NCBI GenBank assembly: GCA_963920525.1
Contig: OY986438.1
Coordinates: 77,367,560 to 77,431,559 of the forward strand
Length of the DNA: 64,000 bases
DNA from: Dichetophora obliterata
Taxonomy: Eukaryota > Arthropoda > Insecta > Diptera > Sciomyzidae
Reading direction: 5' to 3'
Position 1 is the first letter of the stretch, and every line of letters begins with the position of its first letter. The notes under the pieces were generated by a model, which did no database searches, was not told the DNA's origin, and saw only the letters and a program-made list of their open reading frames with translations. Positions 44,121 to 57,021 of this stretch are shown one piece after another. The translations under genes were made by a program, and so were the position numbers.

Positions 44121-46709
44121 GTAACAACACCCCAAAGATATGAGGATGTGTATCAATCACAACCACAACACATTCAACAAAAAGTTAACCGCGACCAAAG
44201 AATATATCAAAACACAATAATAATGTCCACTCCTAATGGCATCGACAACTATGAGACATATGACATACCGAAACCAGTATCGTCTATTAATTACGATTGC
44301 CCGAAACACTTGTGTCGATCCCAAATGTCTTTCGCAAACGCTAAGCTTAATGAAAAGACATCAACTTTTTCAAATACTTGCTCCACGGCAGTACAAGAGG
44401 ATTCTTACGATGTTCCCCGCCCTCTTAGCAATATCTTGCACCAACAGAAATTGATAACGCCGAGCACATCTAATTCTTCGCTTTTGACTTTTGATTGCTC
44501 GTTTTCATCCTCATCCAACAGATCGTCATTGGCCAATATACCAGACTACGACATACCGCGCCGAAACCCTCTCCCGATTCGAGCATTACAACATTCATCA
44601 ACAGGGCTTGGCGCAGCAGCTCATTTCCACGTAACAGAAAATGAATTAAACTCACAGGATCAATCAGCGCATTTCGACAGCAGTAACTCCGTATTGCGTT
44701 CAATGCAATCGAATTCCGTAAAGCAAGGAACAGTTGCGCCTACCCGTATAGAAATAATAAAGGAACTTCCTTTGGAACTATCATCCGCTTTAGATACCTT
44801 AGCTAAACTGCAAGCTGAGTCCACTTTGGCAATCACAAGGTAATCTAAAAAATACGTATGTATGTATTTGAATGAAATGTTTTTAATGGATAAATGGAAC
44901 TGTACAAAAAAAAAACTTATGACTGAATACTTTAATACGAAATTTAAAGCATTACAGCTGCAATGTCGTCGTTTGGTGTTAATTTTTAATTAAGTACTGA
45001 AATAAACGTAAAAACCAATTTTTTTAAATTATAAGGATTTCCATGTTTTTGCAATATGTCCTTTAATTACAAAAAGCTTTGAATATATACACGAATATAG
45101 TTTCGTGGTTTAACAAGTGCTTACCACTGTATACAATTTCAACATTATTTTGATTTGATATAGCTAATGTTCACACAAAATCTTTTTAAGATATAAGCTA
45201 AAATAACCTTCAGAACAAACAATTTTTGACTGTAGAAAAAAGCACACTTTTCAGTGAAACTAGTTCAGATATATACAAAAAGGGATGATTTAGTGGAGAA
45301 TATTTTTTTTTCGAACGAAATTAAACTGCAAACAGCGTTACTTTAACTATGCAAAGGGATATTTTAGTGGGACTAGTACTGAAACTTTTTGTAACGAGTT
45401 AAGAACTATTTAACATTTAGTCTATTCATCTACAAGGTTTCTTTCTTGTCATATGTAAGAAATTTAAAAATCAAATAAAATGTTTTAAACTTTAATGATC
45501 TCAACACCTCTTACTAAAAACCCTATTTTATTAAGTTAATACATCGTAAATTAATGAGGGACTAGTACACTTTTTACCCTAACTATTTTATTCAATTTAA
45601 TTTAATGCTTTTACAATATTTCTCTTGCTCTTTCTCTCTTATTTATTTATAGATTTCTGTCTTTTGTGGTGCCCAATTGGCGTGCATACGATAAGCTTGA
45701 AGCGGTTATCATAGATGTTAAATTGGCCGCGGTACGTCTACGCACAGCATTGCATGATTTAACAGAGTTTAGTGAAGGAGCACTAGGTAACGCTATGCGT
45801 TCTGAAGACCGTACCTTAGGACAAAAATTAAAACTTCTAGTGAAAGCTCTTAAGGAAGCCGATAAATTAATACACGAATCGTCTGAGTCTATAGAGGCGC
45901 AAGGAGGTTGGACGTTGCAAAACTTAGCACGTAGTGAAGATAAGATTTCCAATAAGCTACCAGATAGCCTAGAACAGTTAATTGCTTGTGCGCAGACTCT
46001 AATTGAGGATGTGCGTCAAGCAACATCCTTTATTCAGGGTAATGCCTTGCTACTTTTCAAACGAAACGTTGGAGTTTCACTAACACTTTCGAGTACAGAG
46101 AACAGCAACGCTGATTCGGTAGAGAACTACGACTACGTGAGCTTCGAGTCTAAAGACTTTTCAGCAAAAAAAAACTCCGAGCTTCGTGAAGCTATACAGC
46201 CAAATTTACAGAAAAAATTCGATAGTGTCATCAAGACAGCTGAAACTGCTGCCGTAGCTACCTCAAACGAAGAATACCAATCACAACCAAATGAGCTGAC
46301 TGATAGAGACAAACTGCTTGTTAAGTACTATGCAGTTCAGATAAGTACGCACATGGGAAATCTACGGCAAGCTATAGACTCATTTTTGGAGACAGTGGAG
46401 AAGAATCAACCACCCAAGTTTTTCATCGCATACGGAAAATTTGTCGTCGTCAGCGCACACAACTTAATTACCATCGGCGATATTGTGCATCGTAATGTCT
46501 CTAAAAGCAATCTAAAACATGAGATTCTCCACTGTACTGATTCCCTGTCAGAGGCTCTGAAATCCTGCGTTGAAAAATCGAAAAAAGCTGCAGCGCAATT
46601 TCCTAGTGTCGCGGCTGTACAGGAAATGGTCGACTCTGTAGTCAATATCAGTCATCTATCTTTTGACCTTAAAACGGCTATGTTACAAGCAGTACAGTTA
46701 GCATTTTAG
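44121..46709 (+). CDS. p130CAS: p130CAS (Crk-associated substrate), two 3' exons
   Basis: Host scaffold protein of integrin and focal-adhesion signalling. Exon 44121-44839 (acceptor AG before, donor GT at 44840) is in phase 0 and carries the substrate domain: tyrosine motifs YEDVYQSQP, YETYDIPKP, YDVPRP and YDIPRR, which on phosphorylation bind Crk SH2 domains. The 813-bp intron (44840-45652) splits an Arg codon. Exon 45653-46709 encodes the Ser-rich four-helix bundle (starting FLSFVVPNWR), a YDYVSFESK site, and the C-terminal FAT-like domain (LTDRDKLLVKYYAVQISTH to the end). No stops or shifts. The N-terminal SH3 exon is not seen in the window upstream, so it must lie further 5' or beyond a long transposon-filled intron. 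Confidence 0.93.
44840..45652 (+). other. p130CAS intron
   Basis: 813 bp with GTAATC donor and TTTATTTATAG acceptor. AT-rich; no insertion recognised. Confidence 0.9.
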
Positions 46710-47560
46710 AAGCAGGATTGAATGAGTTTATGAGTTCCAAGGAATAACAGTAAATGGAAGACATCCATAAAATTCTTCTCACAAAACCTTACATTTATTG
46801 AACTAACGCTAGAGTTCCATTAGTGAATAGAAGCCCTTATTAAAGCTTGGCTTGGCCAAATATCTTTCCAAAAATTAAAACTTTCTATATTAAAAGCATG
46901 ATTAATTATTGACTTTGCTTAATTATTGCTTATGATTAATTATTGAACTCATTTAGTATTAACGTCTACCTTAGGTTCAGAATCTTAAATGTTAGAACGT
47001 CATGGTAATTATTGGTGTTCAATACTTAAAAAATCTACATTAAAGCAATAAATCGTGTAAAACATTGAAGCAAAATAAACTTTTTATGCACTAGATACTC
47101 TTATTTGCACAGATAAATAAAAACTAATACCAGTTGTCATTTCCAACAAAATAAAATTATGAAACAAATACACCGAACTGCTAGGCAACTTTTGGTCAAT
47201 ATGCAGAATTTTATAAATTTTATACTTTACTTTTCATAGATAAATAAAAAATAATATACCATAAAATTATTTAAAATTTCCTAATTTCAATACACCAAAA
47301 TATTAAAATGCACCAACTTTTTACACTTTTTCTGCTCAAAGTGCTTTGAATATCTTTCAATTTTATAACTTATCGATAGCAAAAAAAGATATCGTCGCAA
47401 ACCATTCGAGTAATCGCTTGCAGAAATTTGTGTTGCTAGCACAACATGTATGCTGCAGATATTTGTTAGTACATATAAAAAAGTAAATACATAAAAGTAT
47501 AAAATAGTTTAATAATACAAATAATATCAATACCTTCCAATATATTATAATATTTATATA
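46710..47560 (+). other. p130CAS 3' UTR and intergenic sequence
   Basis: Candidate polyadenylation signals AATAAA at 47046 and 47073-47120. No further gene. A DREF-type site TATCGATA lies at about 47371-47378, followed by GATATCG, so a housekeeping promoter could lie here, but no adjacent gene start is seen. A sequence near 47174-47206 resembles 53086-53118 (AACTG-TAGGCAA). Confidence 0.45.
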
Positions 47561-47599
47561 ATTTCTTACAACTTGTGCTCAGGCTAAATGGTCTATGGT

Positions 47600-47720
47600 T
47601 TTTTATGCAAATAAAAATTTATTTAATTTTTCTCCTCCGACGTTTCGCTGGTTATTTTTCAGCTTCTTCAGGGAAATTTTATTTCATCTTAAAAACGAAT
47701 AAAAAAAGTGATTTTTTTTG
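47600..47720 (-). repeat. possible Penelope-type terminal fragment
   Basis: The minus strand reads CCTGAAGAAGCTGAAAAATA followed by CCAGCGAAACGTCGGAGGAG. The pairing of CCTGAAGAAG with CGAAACGTCGG is a common signature in Penelope-like elements. A Penelope copy ends at 53130 in the same orientation, on the far side of the I-like element, so this may be its displaced end. Confidence 0.35.
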
Positions 47721-47972
47721 GTCGGGACGACGATCAATAAATACAATGAATTTTTTAAAATAATGCAAATTCAAATGTTAGATTAAAAACTAATGATTGG
47801 TGATTTTTTACAAAAAAAAAAATTACACAATTATACATTAAACAATTAGAACGTCACTATTAGACAATTTTTATTTTTTTTTATTTTAACATTTCTTAAA
47901 GTAAAAGTACATTAAGGAACTTAAATAACTAAGCATTAGCGACTAAGGCCTTCCGCTTCAGTGTAATTAATA

Positions 47973-50900
47973 CTAAATTTCATAAAATATACCTAGAATG
48001 TTTAAAAATTTATTGAACATAATAATATTTCCTTCAGTTACGTTGGTAAGTAAGTTAACAATATTGTGGTTAAAACTATTTTGTCTCAATTTCTCTACAA
48101 TTGCTGGACAAGGCTCAAGGATATGCGTTAAGTTTAATTCTTCCATACTGCAGAATCGACAGATCGGGGTTAAACCTCTAGAGAAGATATGTTGGTGTGT
48201 GAGTCTGGTGTGCCCGAGGCGGAAACGGATGTAGTTTACTGTTTGTTTTCTCGTGGGTGTAGTTGGGAAGTGTGGTGTGATGTAGTCTCTGTTAAAGAGC
48301 TTATAGTGGTGTTCGTGGGTGTTCCAGTTTTGGAGGTTTGTTTCGGAGCATGAGTTGTTTATGGCTCGTTTTATATCCATTACATTGAGTGTGCGTTGTG
48401 AACATAATGGTAATCTTGTAGCAAGGTCAGCGAAATGGTCGGCAACGGTATTTTCACTTATGCCTATGTGGCTTGAGATCCAGCAAAGTTTAATTTTGTT
48501 GTTATTTATGACTACGTCTCTTATTGCTGAAACTGTATCATTTTTGTAGTTGCAGTTTGTTACGGCTTTAAGGGTAGAAAGTGATTCAGTGAAGATTATG
48601 TAGTTTGAGTTCGACTTTTTTGCATATTGTGTTGCATATAGGATACCTTCGGCTTCAGCAGTGAAAATTGAGGAATGGTTTGGGAGTACAATCATGCGTA
48701 TAACCTCGTTGTTATCATCGACGACGCTGTATGCTGTGTAGTGTTCTTTTTTAGTCCCGTCTGTGTACAAGGCCTTCCAATTGCTGTGTTGCTTTCTTAT
48801 GTTTGCATATAGCTGATGATAAATAATAGTATTTGTGGTATTTTTTCTATATGGACACAAGTCGAACATGACTGATTCATATTTTAACAGCCATGGAGGA
48901 GCAAGCGTCTTAGCTTTTTTGATTGGAGTTGGATCAATGTTTATAGTCGCTGCTACATTAATAATCCTTTGTAGAGCTGATTCCAATTTAGTGTACTTTT
49001 TTCGCTTAAGTCTGTTTTTTGCCAGGAGTGCTACATCAGATCCTTCAGAGAGAATTTTTTTTGGGATCAGTCGTCCTGTCAAGAAGTTGAATCGGTCATT
49101 TATTGATGGCAACCCACTTTCAGCTAAAATGTTACGAATTGGGGTAGACTTGAATGCCCCTAGTGCAGTTCTTATTGCGCAGTGGTAGTTGGATTTTATT
49201 TTTTGCAGATTTCTTATCGACGTTGAACCATAGATAGGAAGACCATAATCGATTTTTGAGAGAATAATAGTTTTTACAATATAAATTAAGGATCTAGTGT
49301 TTGATTGAAGTTTTTGGCTACTTAGGCACTTTACAATATTTAGTCTGTTTAATAAATTATTACATAAGTAATTAACATGTTCGTTCCATAAGTATCTATT
49401 GTTAAAAATAATTCCTAAGATTTTTAAATTATCTACTTTTTCTATTTTTAATGTATCTAGGACAATATCTTGCTGTGTACAATTTATTTTTTTGCATATA
49501 TGTAAAAGTTTTGATTTAGGGATAGATAATTTTGTTCCACTGTATTCGCACCAGTTTTTTATGTTAGAAAAGAGTAACTGCAATTTGGTTTCAAAATCTG
49601 TATAATCTTTGTACTTTGCGTATATATATAGATCGTCGGCGTAAATGGCATGCTTGAAGAATGATTGGGTGTCTATAATTTTACTCAGCTTGTTTGTAGC
49701 TATGAGGAATAGGGTAACAGATAGTGGTGAGCCCTGTGGTATACCATTATAGAGTGGAATAGTGTCAGAAAAAATGTTGTTTACTTTGATCCGAATATAA
49801 CGTTTTGTAAGGAATTGTCTTACAAAGTTTATAATTTTTTCCCCAAGTCTCCACTCCATTAATTGTTCGATTATACAATGAACTCCAATACGGTCAAATG
49901 CCTTATCTGAGTCCAAAGATATAATAGAGGTGTGGTTTCTAGTAGAAAGAGTATTGCAAATATGTTCATCTAAGCTTAACAAGATTTCCATTGTGCCTTT
50001 GCCTGCTTTAAAAGCAGTTTGTCTAATTGATAGAAGTTTACTTTCAGTTAGATACCACATTAGTCTACGAGAGACGATTTTTTCTATAACTTTAGACATG
50101 CAAGGGATCAGAGATATTGGTCTATAGCCCTCTATACTATTTTTTGGCTTATTAGGTTTTGGGATTGGCAGAACTGAGGAAATTTTCCATTGCTGCGGTA
50201 TATATCCAGAGTTAAAGATATTATTAAAGATTATAAGTAGATTTTGCTTGTCATGGATGGTTAAGTTTTTAATTATTGGGTAATTATTGGGTAATATCTG
50301 GTCGTGACCTGGGGTTTTTCCTTTCAGATTAGCTAGACATGATAGAAGTTCAAACATGGTAATGGGTTTTTCTATGTGGCTTGCGGAGTTATTGGCTGTG
50401 TAATTGATTTTTATTTTGTTGGGAATGGAATTTTTCCGTTGTAAAAACTTAGATGGGAAGTTATTGTCATTTGAGAACTCAGACCATTTTCTACCTAGAG
50501 TATTAGCGATATCTTTGGAATTCGTTGTCAAGGTTCCGTCTTGTTGCTCGATGCTGTGTATGCTCAGGCTTTTAGCTATTTTTAAAAGACTTCTAACTTT
50601 GTCCCATAAGGCGCTTAATGGAGTTGATGGATTTATTTCGCTTGTGAATTGTATAAAAGATCTTTTTTTGCTACTTTTTACCTCGCGTTTAAACTGAGCG
50701 TTAGATTTTTTGTAAGCTATTATATTTTGAAGGCAAGGATTGTATTTAGCTATTTTCCACAGACGTTGTTTGTCTTTTTGTAGTTTTCTGAGCTCCAAAT
50801 TCCACCAGCAAACATGCTTGGAAGTACGTTTGGTGCTTGATCGCGGTATTGCTTGTATAGCGGCGCTTTTAATATGTTTGGTAAATAGTGCTATATGCTG

Positions 50901-51573
50901 GTTTATGTTGTTGCCATTAGGGAGTGAGAACGGTTTAGAGGAGAGCAAAGATTTAAATTTACCCCATTCGGATAGGATAGTGGTCACTACTAAAGAGATA
51001 GTCGCTAACGTGCCAGTGTGTAGCTAAGTTTAGTGGAGGAGAGACAATTGAAAGGTCTATATTAGTGAATGTGTGCCGAGTAGAGAAGTGAGTTGGTGAT
51101 TTGTCATTTAGAAGAATAAGGTTATTATGTTCAATAAATCTTGAAACTATTTTTCCTTTGGGGTTGTACGAGACTGAACCCCACGAGGGGCTCCATGCGT
51201 TAAAGTCGCCAATAATTAAAATTGGCTTACTAAAATTAGCGATGAGGCAATCGAGGTCTGCTTCAATTAATTGTTCATTTGGAGCGATGTATAAATTGAT
51301 TGCGACGAATGAAATATTTGAGTGAATTTCTAAGGCAATGGCTAAGAGGTTAGAATTTATTGTTAGTATTTTGTGCGGAATGTTTTGTGCGCTGATATAA
51401 TTTTTTGCGTAAAAAGAGAAATTGGTGGGAATTTTTGAAGATTGAGGGTTATTTTTTAAATGCGTTTCCTGAAGGGCAATAATTTTTGGTAACTTACTCT
51501 TTATAATTAATTGGAGTTGGCTGTAATTATTTAGGTAACCATTAATATTCCACTGAAGGAACCTGAGGACCAT
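47973..51573 (-). pseudogene. I-like ORF2: endonuclease, RT, RNase H
   Basis: Read leftward from about 51570: endonuclease with RFLQWNINGY, QETHLK, IIGDFNAWSPSWGS and SSDHYPI. A frameshift, probably with a small deletion, near 50970 leads into a 1004-aa frame: PIPKPNKPK at about 275, GYRPISL at 287, SLDSDKAFDR with catalytic D359, GIPQGSPLS at 415, YADD at 449-452. RNase H: D742 (YTDG), E777, D849, but the third residue (IIFTES) is Glu800 where Asp is expected. C-terminal CCHC zinc motif CRFC..EELNLTHILEPC. Apart from the shift and this substitution it is unusually well preserved. Confidence 0.9.
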
Positions 51574-51635
51574 AATAATTTTAAAAGAAAAAGTAATCTC
51601 TTAATTTTTTTACAAGTAAGTATACGAGTAAGAGA

Positions 51636-52957
51636 TTATGTTGGTTCCATACTATGATCAGAGTCTGAGCTAATTGTTTCTATATTTGAAGAGAGTGTTT
51701 TGTTGGATTTAATATGTTCGTTGAGAGGGAGCTTTGTACTGGAGAGTTTAAAGTATTTTGGTGAAGAGGGTATTATGTTTTTACTTGTGGTTTCGTTGAG
51801 AGGGAGCTTTGGAGTTGAAGTATGTGAAGCATACTCATGTGGGAGATTGGTTTCGTTGAAGTGGCTTAAGTTAGTGTGTGAGGTTGGAGCGTTAATAATG
51901 GTTTGTGTTTTTGTTATTTTATGAGTTTGTGTTTGGATAGGAGCGTGTGTAGATTTTTCGTGTAGGTTTGCTTGTGTCTCTTTAGTATTGTTGTTTGATG
52001 TTTTAATTTTGTTCTTGTAAGCCAGAGTTTCCTCTAGCGATTCTTTAGGAGAGTTTGTTGAAAAGTCGGTTTTTAAGTTATTAACGTTTTGAGTTGCTTT
52101 TGTAAATGTACATTTGTTTAAAGTTTTTTCTTTAATAATTGCTTGACGTTTTTTAAGAGTCGGACAGTCGCGGTTGTTAGAGCGGTGTTCATTTTTACAG
52201 TTAATACATTCAACTTTTGAGCATGGTGTTGGTTCGTGCTCAGTAGCGGAGCATACAAAGCATTTTTTTTTCATTTTTGCAATGCTTTTTAGTGTGACCG
52301 ATAATGTAACAGTTTTAGCATTGCATTGGTGCTGGGAAATAGGGCTCGACTTTAGTTTTTTCCCAGGCAATATTTATGTCACCGGGTAAGTTGTACAGAT
52401 CGAATGATAATATGTGGAGAGGGGTGTTAATGATTTGACCGTTAATAAATTTTGTTATTGTTTTGCACTCCACTAATATTTTGATCCCTCAATCCTTCCA
52501 CTATTTCGGATTCAGTTAATTGGGCTAACATCTTTGAGTAAACTACTCCTTTAGTTATATTAAGGGTAGGATGTAGCTCGACTTTAATGTCGCATAAGTT
52601 TGACAATTTTGTTGCTTTGAGAAAACGGCAAGTTTGGTTGTTGTTTTTTATCAGAATGAGAAGATTCCCTTCTCTTATAAATGAGGTTGAGAGAGTTTGT
52701 TCCGAAGAAATGCACTCGATTGCTTTAGCAACGGTGAAAACATTGAAACTTTGAATAGGATGAGCCTCATTCACGTTTTTTATTACGATAAATTTTGACG
52801 TTTGGTTGTTTTTGTTAACACTGGTTGTTGTTGAATGAGAATTTAATTTTGGAAAGTCGTTTTTGTTGTCTAGATTTATTCTTTTTCTTTTTTTAACTAA
52901 GAAGTCACTACTTAGTAACGCAAATGGGTTATTGCTTCCACCTGGCTCGGAAGCCAT
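51636..52957 (-). pseudogene. I-like ORF1 (nucleic-acid-binding protein)
   Basis: Starts with the ATG at 52957 (MASEPGGSNNPFALL) and reads 171 codons to a shifted stop at 52442. Correct reading continues in another frame (NTPLHILSFDLYNLPGD, VEPYFPAPMQC) and from about 52330 into the frame ending at 51636. Zinc knuckles: a first partial one near 52320-52280, then CFVCSATEHEPTPC and CINCKNEHRSNNRDC. The C-terminal part is Ser/Thr/Asn/Pro-rich. Two or more frameshifts inactivate it. ORF1 binds the LINE RNA. Confidence 0.8.
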
Positions 52958-53129
52958 GCCGAAAAAATGGTTTGACCGATGTCACACGGAATTTTAAGTT
53001 CGAGCTTAGAAAATAATACCTTATTACCACTTTGACAAATAACCGAAATAAGCACAGTCGACCGTTCACTATGGGAGATGATTGGCAACTGTTAGGCAAT
53101 TTTTGTCAAGTATGCTTAAACTAATATTG

Positions 53130-53594
53130 CACCCTTTATTTGAATTTAAATTGCCACAGAGTATGTTATATTTATATTATCCTTGTCTTCTTTCGTGTTT
53201 ATAGTTCTTAGATTTTGTTGTATCCGTAAGCTTTCTAATGTTAGTCTCTTGTTTGTTCTCTTCTCTTATTCAAGAATTTTAATTTTGTCAAAATCAGCTG
53301 TGTGTCTTGTTTCGAAAATATGTTGAGCGAGTCCCGTTGATTCTATTTCGTTTTTTGTATCTGCCATATGTTCCTTTTTTCTTACTCCGAGAGATCTTTT
53401 TGTTGTCCCAATGTATACTTGTTCGCAGTCTTCCCCATCTTTTCCTTTGCAGCTAATTTCGTACACTACATTGTCTTGTTCTAACTAGTGCATTTTATCC
53501 TTAGTGTTGGTGAATAGACTAACAAGTGTTTGGTTTGAGGTGTGTGCAGAAGATGAGTTCTCTTTTTTTATAGTTCTGTGTAGGTGCATACTGT

Positions 53595-53625
<31 letters not shown>

Positions 53626-56280
53626 TTGTCGTTAATTAAATTATTGAACATATAGTTAGGGTAGTTGTTCTTTTTTAACGTTGATCTTATTCTAGTTATG
53701 TTTTCTTCTCGGAATTGGGCGTCACTGACAGGGTTGCCAACTTTTGAAAAGCCCCGGCCCGGAGCTTTTTTATTTAGTAATTTTTTTATGGTCTGCTTGC
53801 TTTTAATTAAAAAATTACTTTTTTCTTTGGTTTTTTCATACATAGTCATGTTTAACAATCATGTTTACAACAAATGTGACACAACACAACTTGCATTTTC
53901 CCGTAAACTCGTTTTCTTTCAGCAATCAATCTTTGTAGCTTGGTATCGAGAGCCAATCGTTGTTAAAAGATGTTAAGTAATGTTTCCTCTTGCAACTAGA
54001 TTCCATTATGCTGTTCTCTAAAATAGTTTTGTATCAGTTAATACACAAAACACAAATTATTGACCGAACTTACATAAATTGAACTGCAAACATTAATTAA
54101 AAATTCAGCCTCAGACAAGGTTAATTTATAAGGTTGTGGCACTTGAGAGAAATGCACTCTTTTTCCCGCCTTTGCTCGAACTTTCATGGCGCTTTTCTTT
54201 GTTCTAAGCATTCATTTTCTTCATTTCTTTTCATCCATTCTGACAGTTCGACCGAGTTCGCTCTCAAGTGCCAGAACCTTATAAATGGCCGCAGAACACT
54301 AATAAATAAGTTAAAAAAAATTTTTTGTAAGAAAAACTTGATTTAAATATAGATTAGAGCGAAAGCCGGAGAAAATGTGCCAGGCCCGGAGCCCGGAGCC
54401 CGGAGATCGGCCCTCAGGCCCGAAGTCTCCGGGCGAAAAGGTATGTGTTGGCAACCCTGGTCACTGATGTCAATAACTTTGTTAATAAAATTATTTGCAG
54501 TGTTGATTTTTTGTCTGAGAGGCTGGTTTGAGTTGAAGTTTATCATTCTTCCCGATGAAGTTGGTTTTGTATACCAATTAAGTGTTAATTTGTTATCGAT
54601 TATGTGTATTTTTGTGTCCAAGTATGGTAGTTTTCCATTTTCTTTTTTTTCGACTGTAAACTGTAGCTTATTGTGAAATTTGTTTAATGTGTTTAATATT
54701 ACTTTAATGTCTTTTTTTTAATTACTGCAAAAATATTATCTACATATTTAATGATGAATTTTACGTCGATGTTTATTTTATTTCATTCGTCCAAGGTGTA
54801 GTCAAGAACTGTGTCCAATACGATGTCTGCTAGGGTTGGGGAAAGTGGTTTTCCCATCGGCATACCAAATATTTGTTTGTATATCTTGTCATTAAATTTA
54901 AATAGTTTTTTTCTCTTAGGCAGAAATCTAAAATAGATATAAATTTTTGTTTGGGAATTTTTGTGTATGTTTCAATTAGAGTCCATGAGCTTTATATTTT
55001 CTTTATAACTAGGTAGATAGGTATGTTAGTGAATAGTGAAATGACGAAATTTTGGTATCATATGACGTCATTTCACTATTCATTCAAGATAATGTCCTTA
55101 ATGTTTTCCTTAAGCTCAAAGGAATTTTCGATGTTTTACTTTTTTGATATTAAATTTTTCAAAATACCGTCAATGTATTTTGAAAGTTCGTAGCAAGGTA
55201 CATTAAAAGACGATGAAATAGGTTTCAATGGTGTACTTTCTTTTTGGAAGCCCGTATAGTCTTGGAGCTGTAGATGCAGAGCAAAATAGTGCGAATTTAT
55301 CCCTAATACTTATGTAGTTGTTTTTGAGTAGTTCGTTGATAATGGTGTTGTTTTGTCTTTGTAGTTTAGGTGTCGGGTCAACTCTTATTGTTTTATAGGT
55401 GTTTCTGTCTTGCAGTAGTTCTTTCATTTTGGTTTTGTACTCTTCTTTGTACATCACAACCGTTTTATTTCCTTTATCTGCATTTGTAATTATTATTTTA
55501 TCCTAATGTTTTTTATAAATTCTTGGGTTGTTTTGTAAATTCTAATAATGAATTTTTCTTTTGTTGTATGTTGAATTTTTCTTTTGTACGCTGCTACTTG
55601 GTTCGTGATCTTAGATCTGGCAACCTCCTTTTCTGAGTCTTCTTCTTGTTTTTGTATACATTGTTCTATGTCTGCTGTTGTGTGTATTGGTGAAAAATTA
55701 TCAATACTTATAGGTAAAGCGATCTTTTTCCCCAGTGAGAGCGCCATTTGCTTTCCTCTGGAAAATCTATATTAGTTTTATTGACGAACCAATTCGCGTT
55801 GTATGAAATTCCCAATATCAGTAAATATTCATCTTTTAAATTTTTCATTTTGGTTGACTGTGTTTTTTTCGCTAGAGAGAGTATGTTTTTAAAGTTCTTA
55901 GCTTGTGTGGTCGTAAAGGATAAATATTCATGGTCATTTAGTGTAGTTTTCATGTTAAGTTCCGATCGGTAGATACATTGTTTGAGGATTTTTAAGTGAT
56001 AGTTCGTCTCTGTAATTTCCAAATTTAGTATTTTGCTGAGGAGTTTGTGTTCAATTTTCTCTACGTTGGGTTTGATTATGTCGGAATAAAACAAGGAGTG
56101 CACTTTTGTTGTTATGTTGGTGATGTGTTTTGGTGTGATTCCATATTCTGGGCATGTTAATAAAAATTTAAGTCTTTCTGTTTGTTTGGCTAATTTTTTC
56201 TTCTGTCTGCAGTACTCTTTTAATGTTGCACAAGTTTCCATATTATATTTGATTTGAATATGTTTAAAAAAGTCTTCCAT
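53130..56280 (-). pseudogene. Penelope-like element, copy 1
   Basis: Read leftward: N-terminal region 56280-55708 (MEDFFKHIQIKYN; LKEYCRQKKKLAKQTERL), 55747-55493, RT start 55457-55203 (RVDPTPKLQRQNN, APRLYGLPK), RT core near 55180-54720 (NVPCYELSKYIDG, MPMGKPLSPTLADIVLD and the catalytic YVDD reading YVDN), then 54621 onward (LTLNWYTKPTSSG). After the MITE comes QFREENITRIRSTL, and the GIY-YIG endonuclease (YEISC..QVYIGTTKRSL) at 53466-53266, with a tail NKRLTLESLRIQQN to 53150. Many frameshifts. Catalytic Asp to Asn makes it dead. Confidence 0.85.
53729..54459. mobile_element. 731-bp hAT-type MITE
   Basis: Ends CAGGGTTGCCAAC...GTTGGCAACCCTG (13-bp perfect inverted repeats), flanked by the 8-bp duplication GTCACTGA (53721-53728 and 54460-54467). 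The Penelope copy 2 at 56425-56455 preserves the empty site, confirming the limits. It contains a C-rich block with CCCGGAG iterations (54388-54410). No transposase. Confidence 0.95.
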
Positions 56281-56309
56281 AGTGTTCGTTTTATCAAAGA
56301 TTCAATAAG

Positions 56310-57017
56310 TAAATTAAAAAATTATTTCGGCAAGCCCTCCTTCATCGGGACGAATGATAAACTTCAACGCAAACCAGCCTCTCAGACAAAAAATCAACAC
56401 TGCAAATAATTTCATTAACAAAGTTATTGACATTAGTGACGCACAATTCCGAGAAGAAAACATAGCTAAAATAAGATCAACTTTAAAAAAGAACAACTAC
56501 CTAACTATATGTTCATTAATTTAATTAACGGCTAAATTCATCGACGCAACAACAAAAAAATCCCCATTCAACAACGGTTCAATCTGGCAACACTAAGCAA
56601 TACTACAGCATAGCATATGTCCCAAAACTGACTAACAGTATGCACCTACACAGAACTATAAAAAAAGAGAACGCATCTTATGCACACACATCAAACCAAA
56701 CACTTGCTAGTCTATTCACCAACACTAAGGATAAAATGCACAAGTTAGAACAAGACAATGTAGTGTACGAAATTAGCTGCAAAGGAAAAGACGGGGAAGA
56801 CTGCGAACAAGTATAAATTAGGACAACAAAAAGATCTCTCGGAGTAAGAATGAAGGAATGTATGGCAGATGAGAACGAAAGATGAAAAACGAAAGAGAAT
56901 CAACGGGACTCGCTCAACATATTTTCGAAACAAGGCACACAGCTGATTTTCATGATACAAAGAACTACAGAAAAAGTATTGCGCATATCCGCCATCTTTG
57001 TTTTGACGTAGTTCGAG
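56310..57017 (+). pseudogene. Penelope-like element, copy 2 (inverted)
   Basis: Plus strand: SSGRMINFN and NQPLRQKINTANNF, VIDISDAQFREEN, MHLHRTIKKENAS, NTKDKMHKLEQDNVVYEISC then a stop in the GIY-YIG motif (TAA where copy 1 has Y in QVYIG), RSLGVRMKE, LAQHIFETRHTADF. It corresponds to the C-terminal third of copy 1 and lies head-to-head with it. It is cut at 57017 by the LTR element. Confidence 0.85.
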
Positions 57018-57021
57018 CTTG

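Larger units (their letters stand above)
47960..53060 (-). mobile_element. I-like LINE, nearly full length
   Basis: ORF1 (52957-51636) and ORF2 (51573-47973) follow each other on the minus strand, with about 60 bp between. Total about 5.1 kb. The 5' end lies near 53060-53080 upstream of the ORF1 ATG, the 3' end just below 47960. Organisation matches the I factor of Drosophila. Confidence 0.85.

Noticed and set aside
47371..47378. TATCGATA as proof of a gene promoter
   Set aside because: A single DREF-type site without an adjacent gene start; noted only as a possibility.
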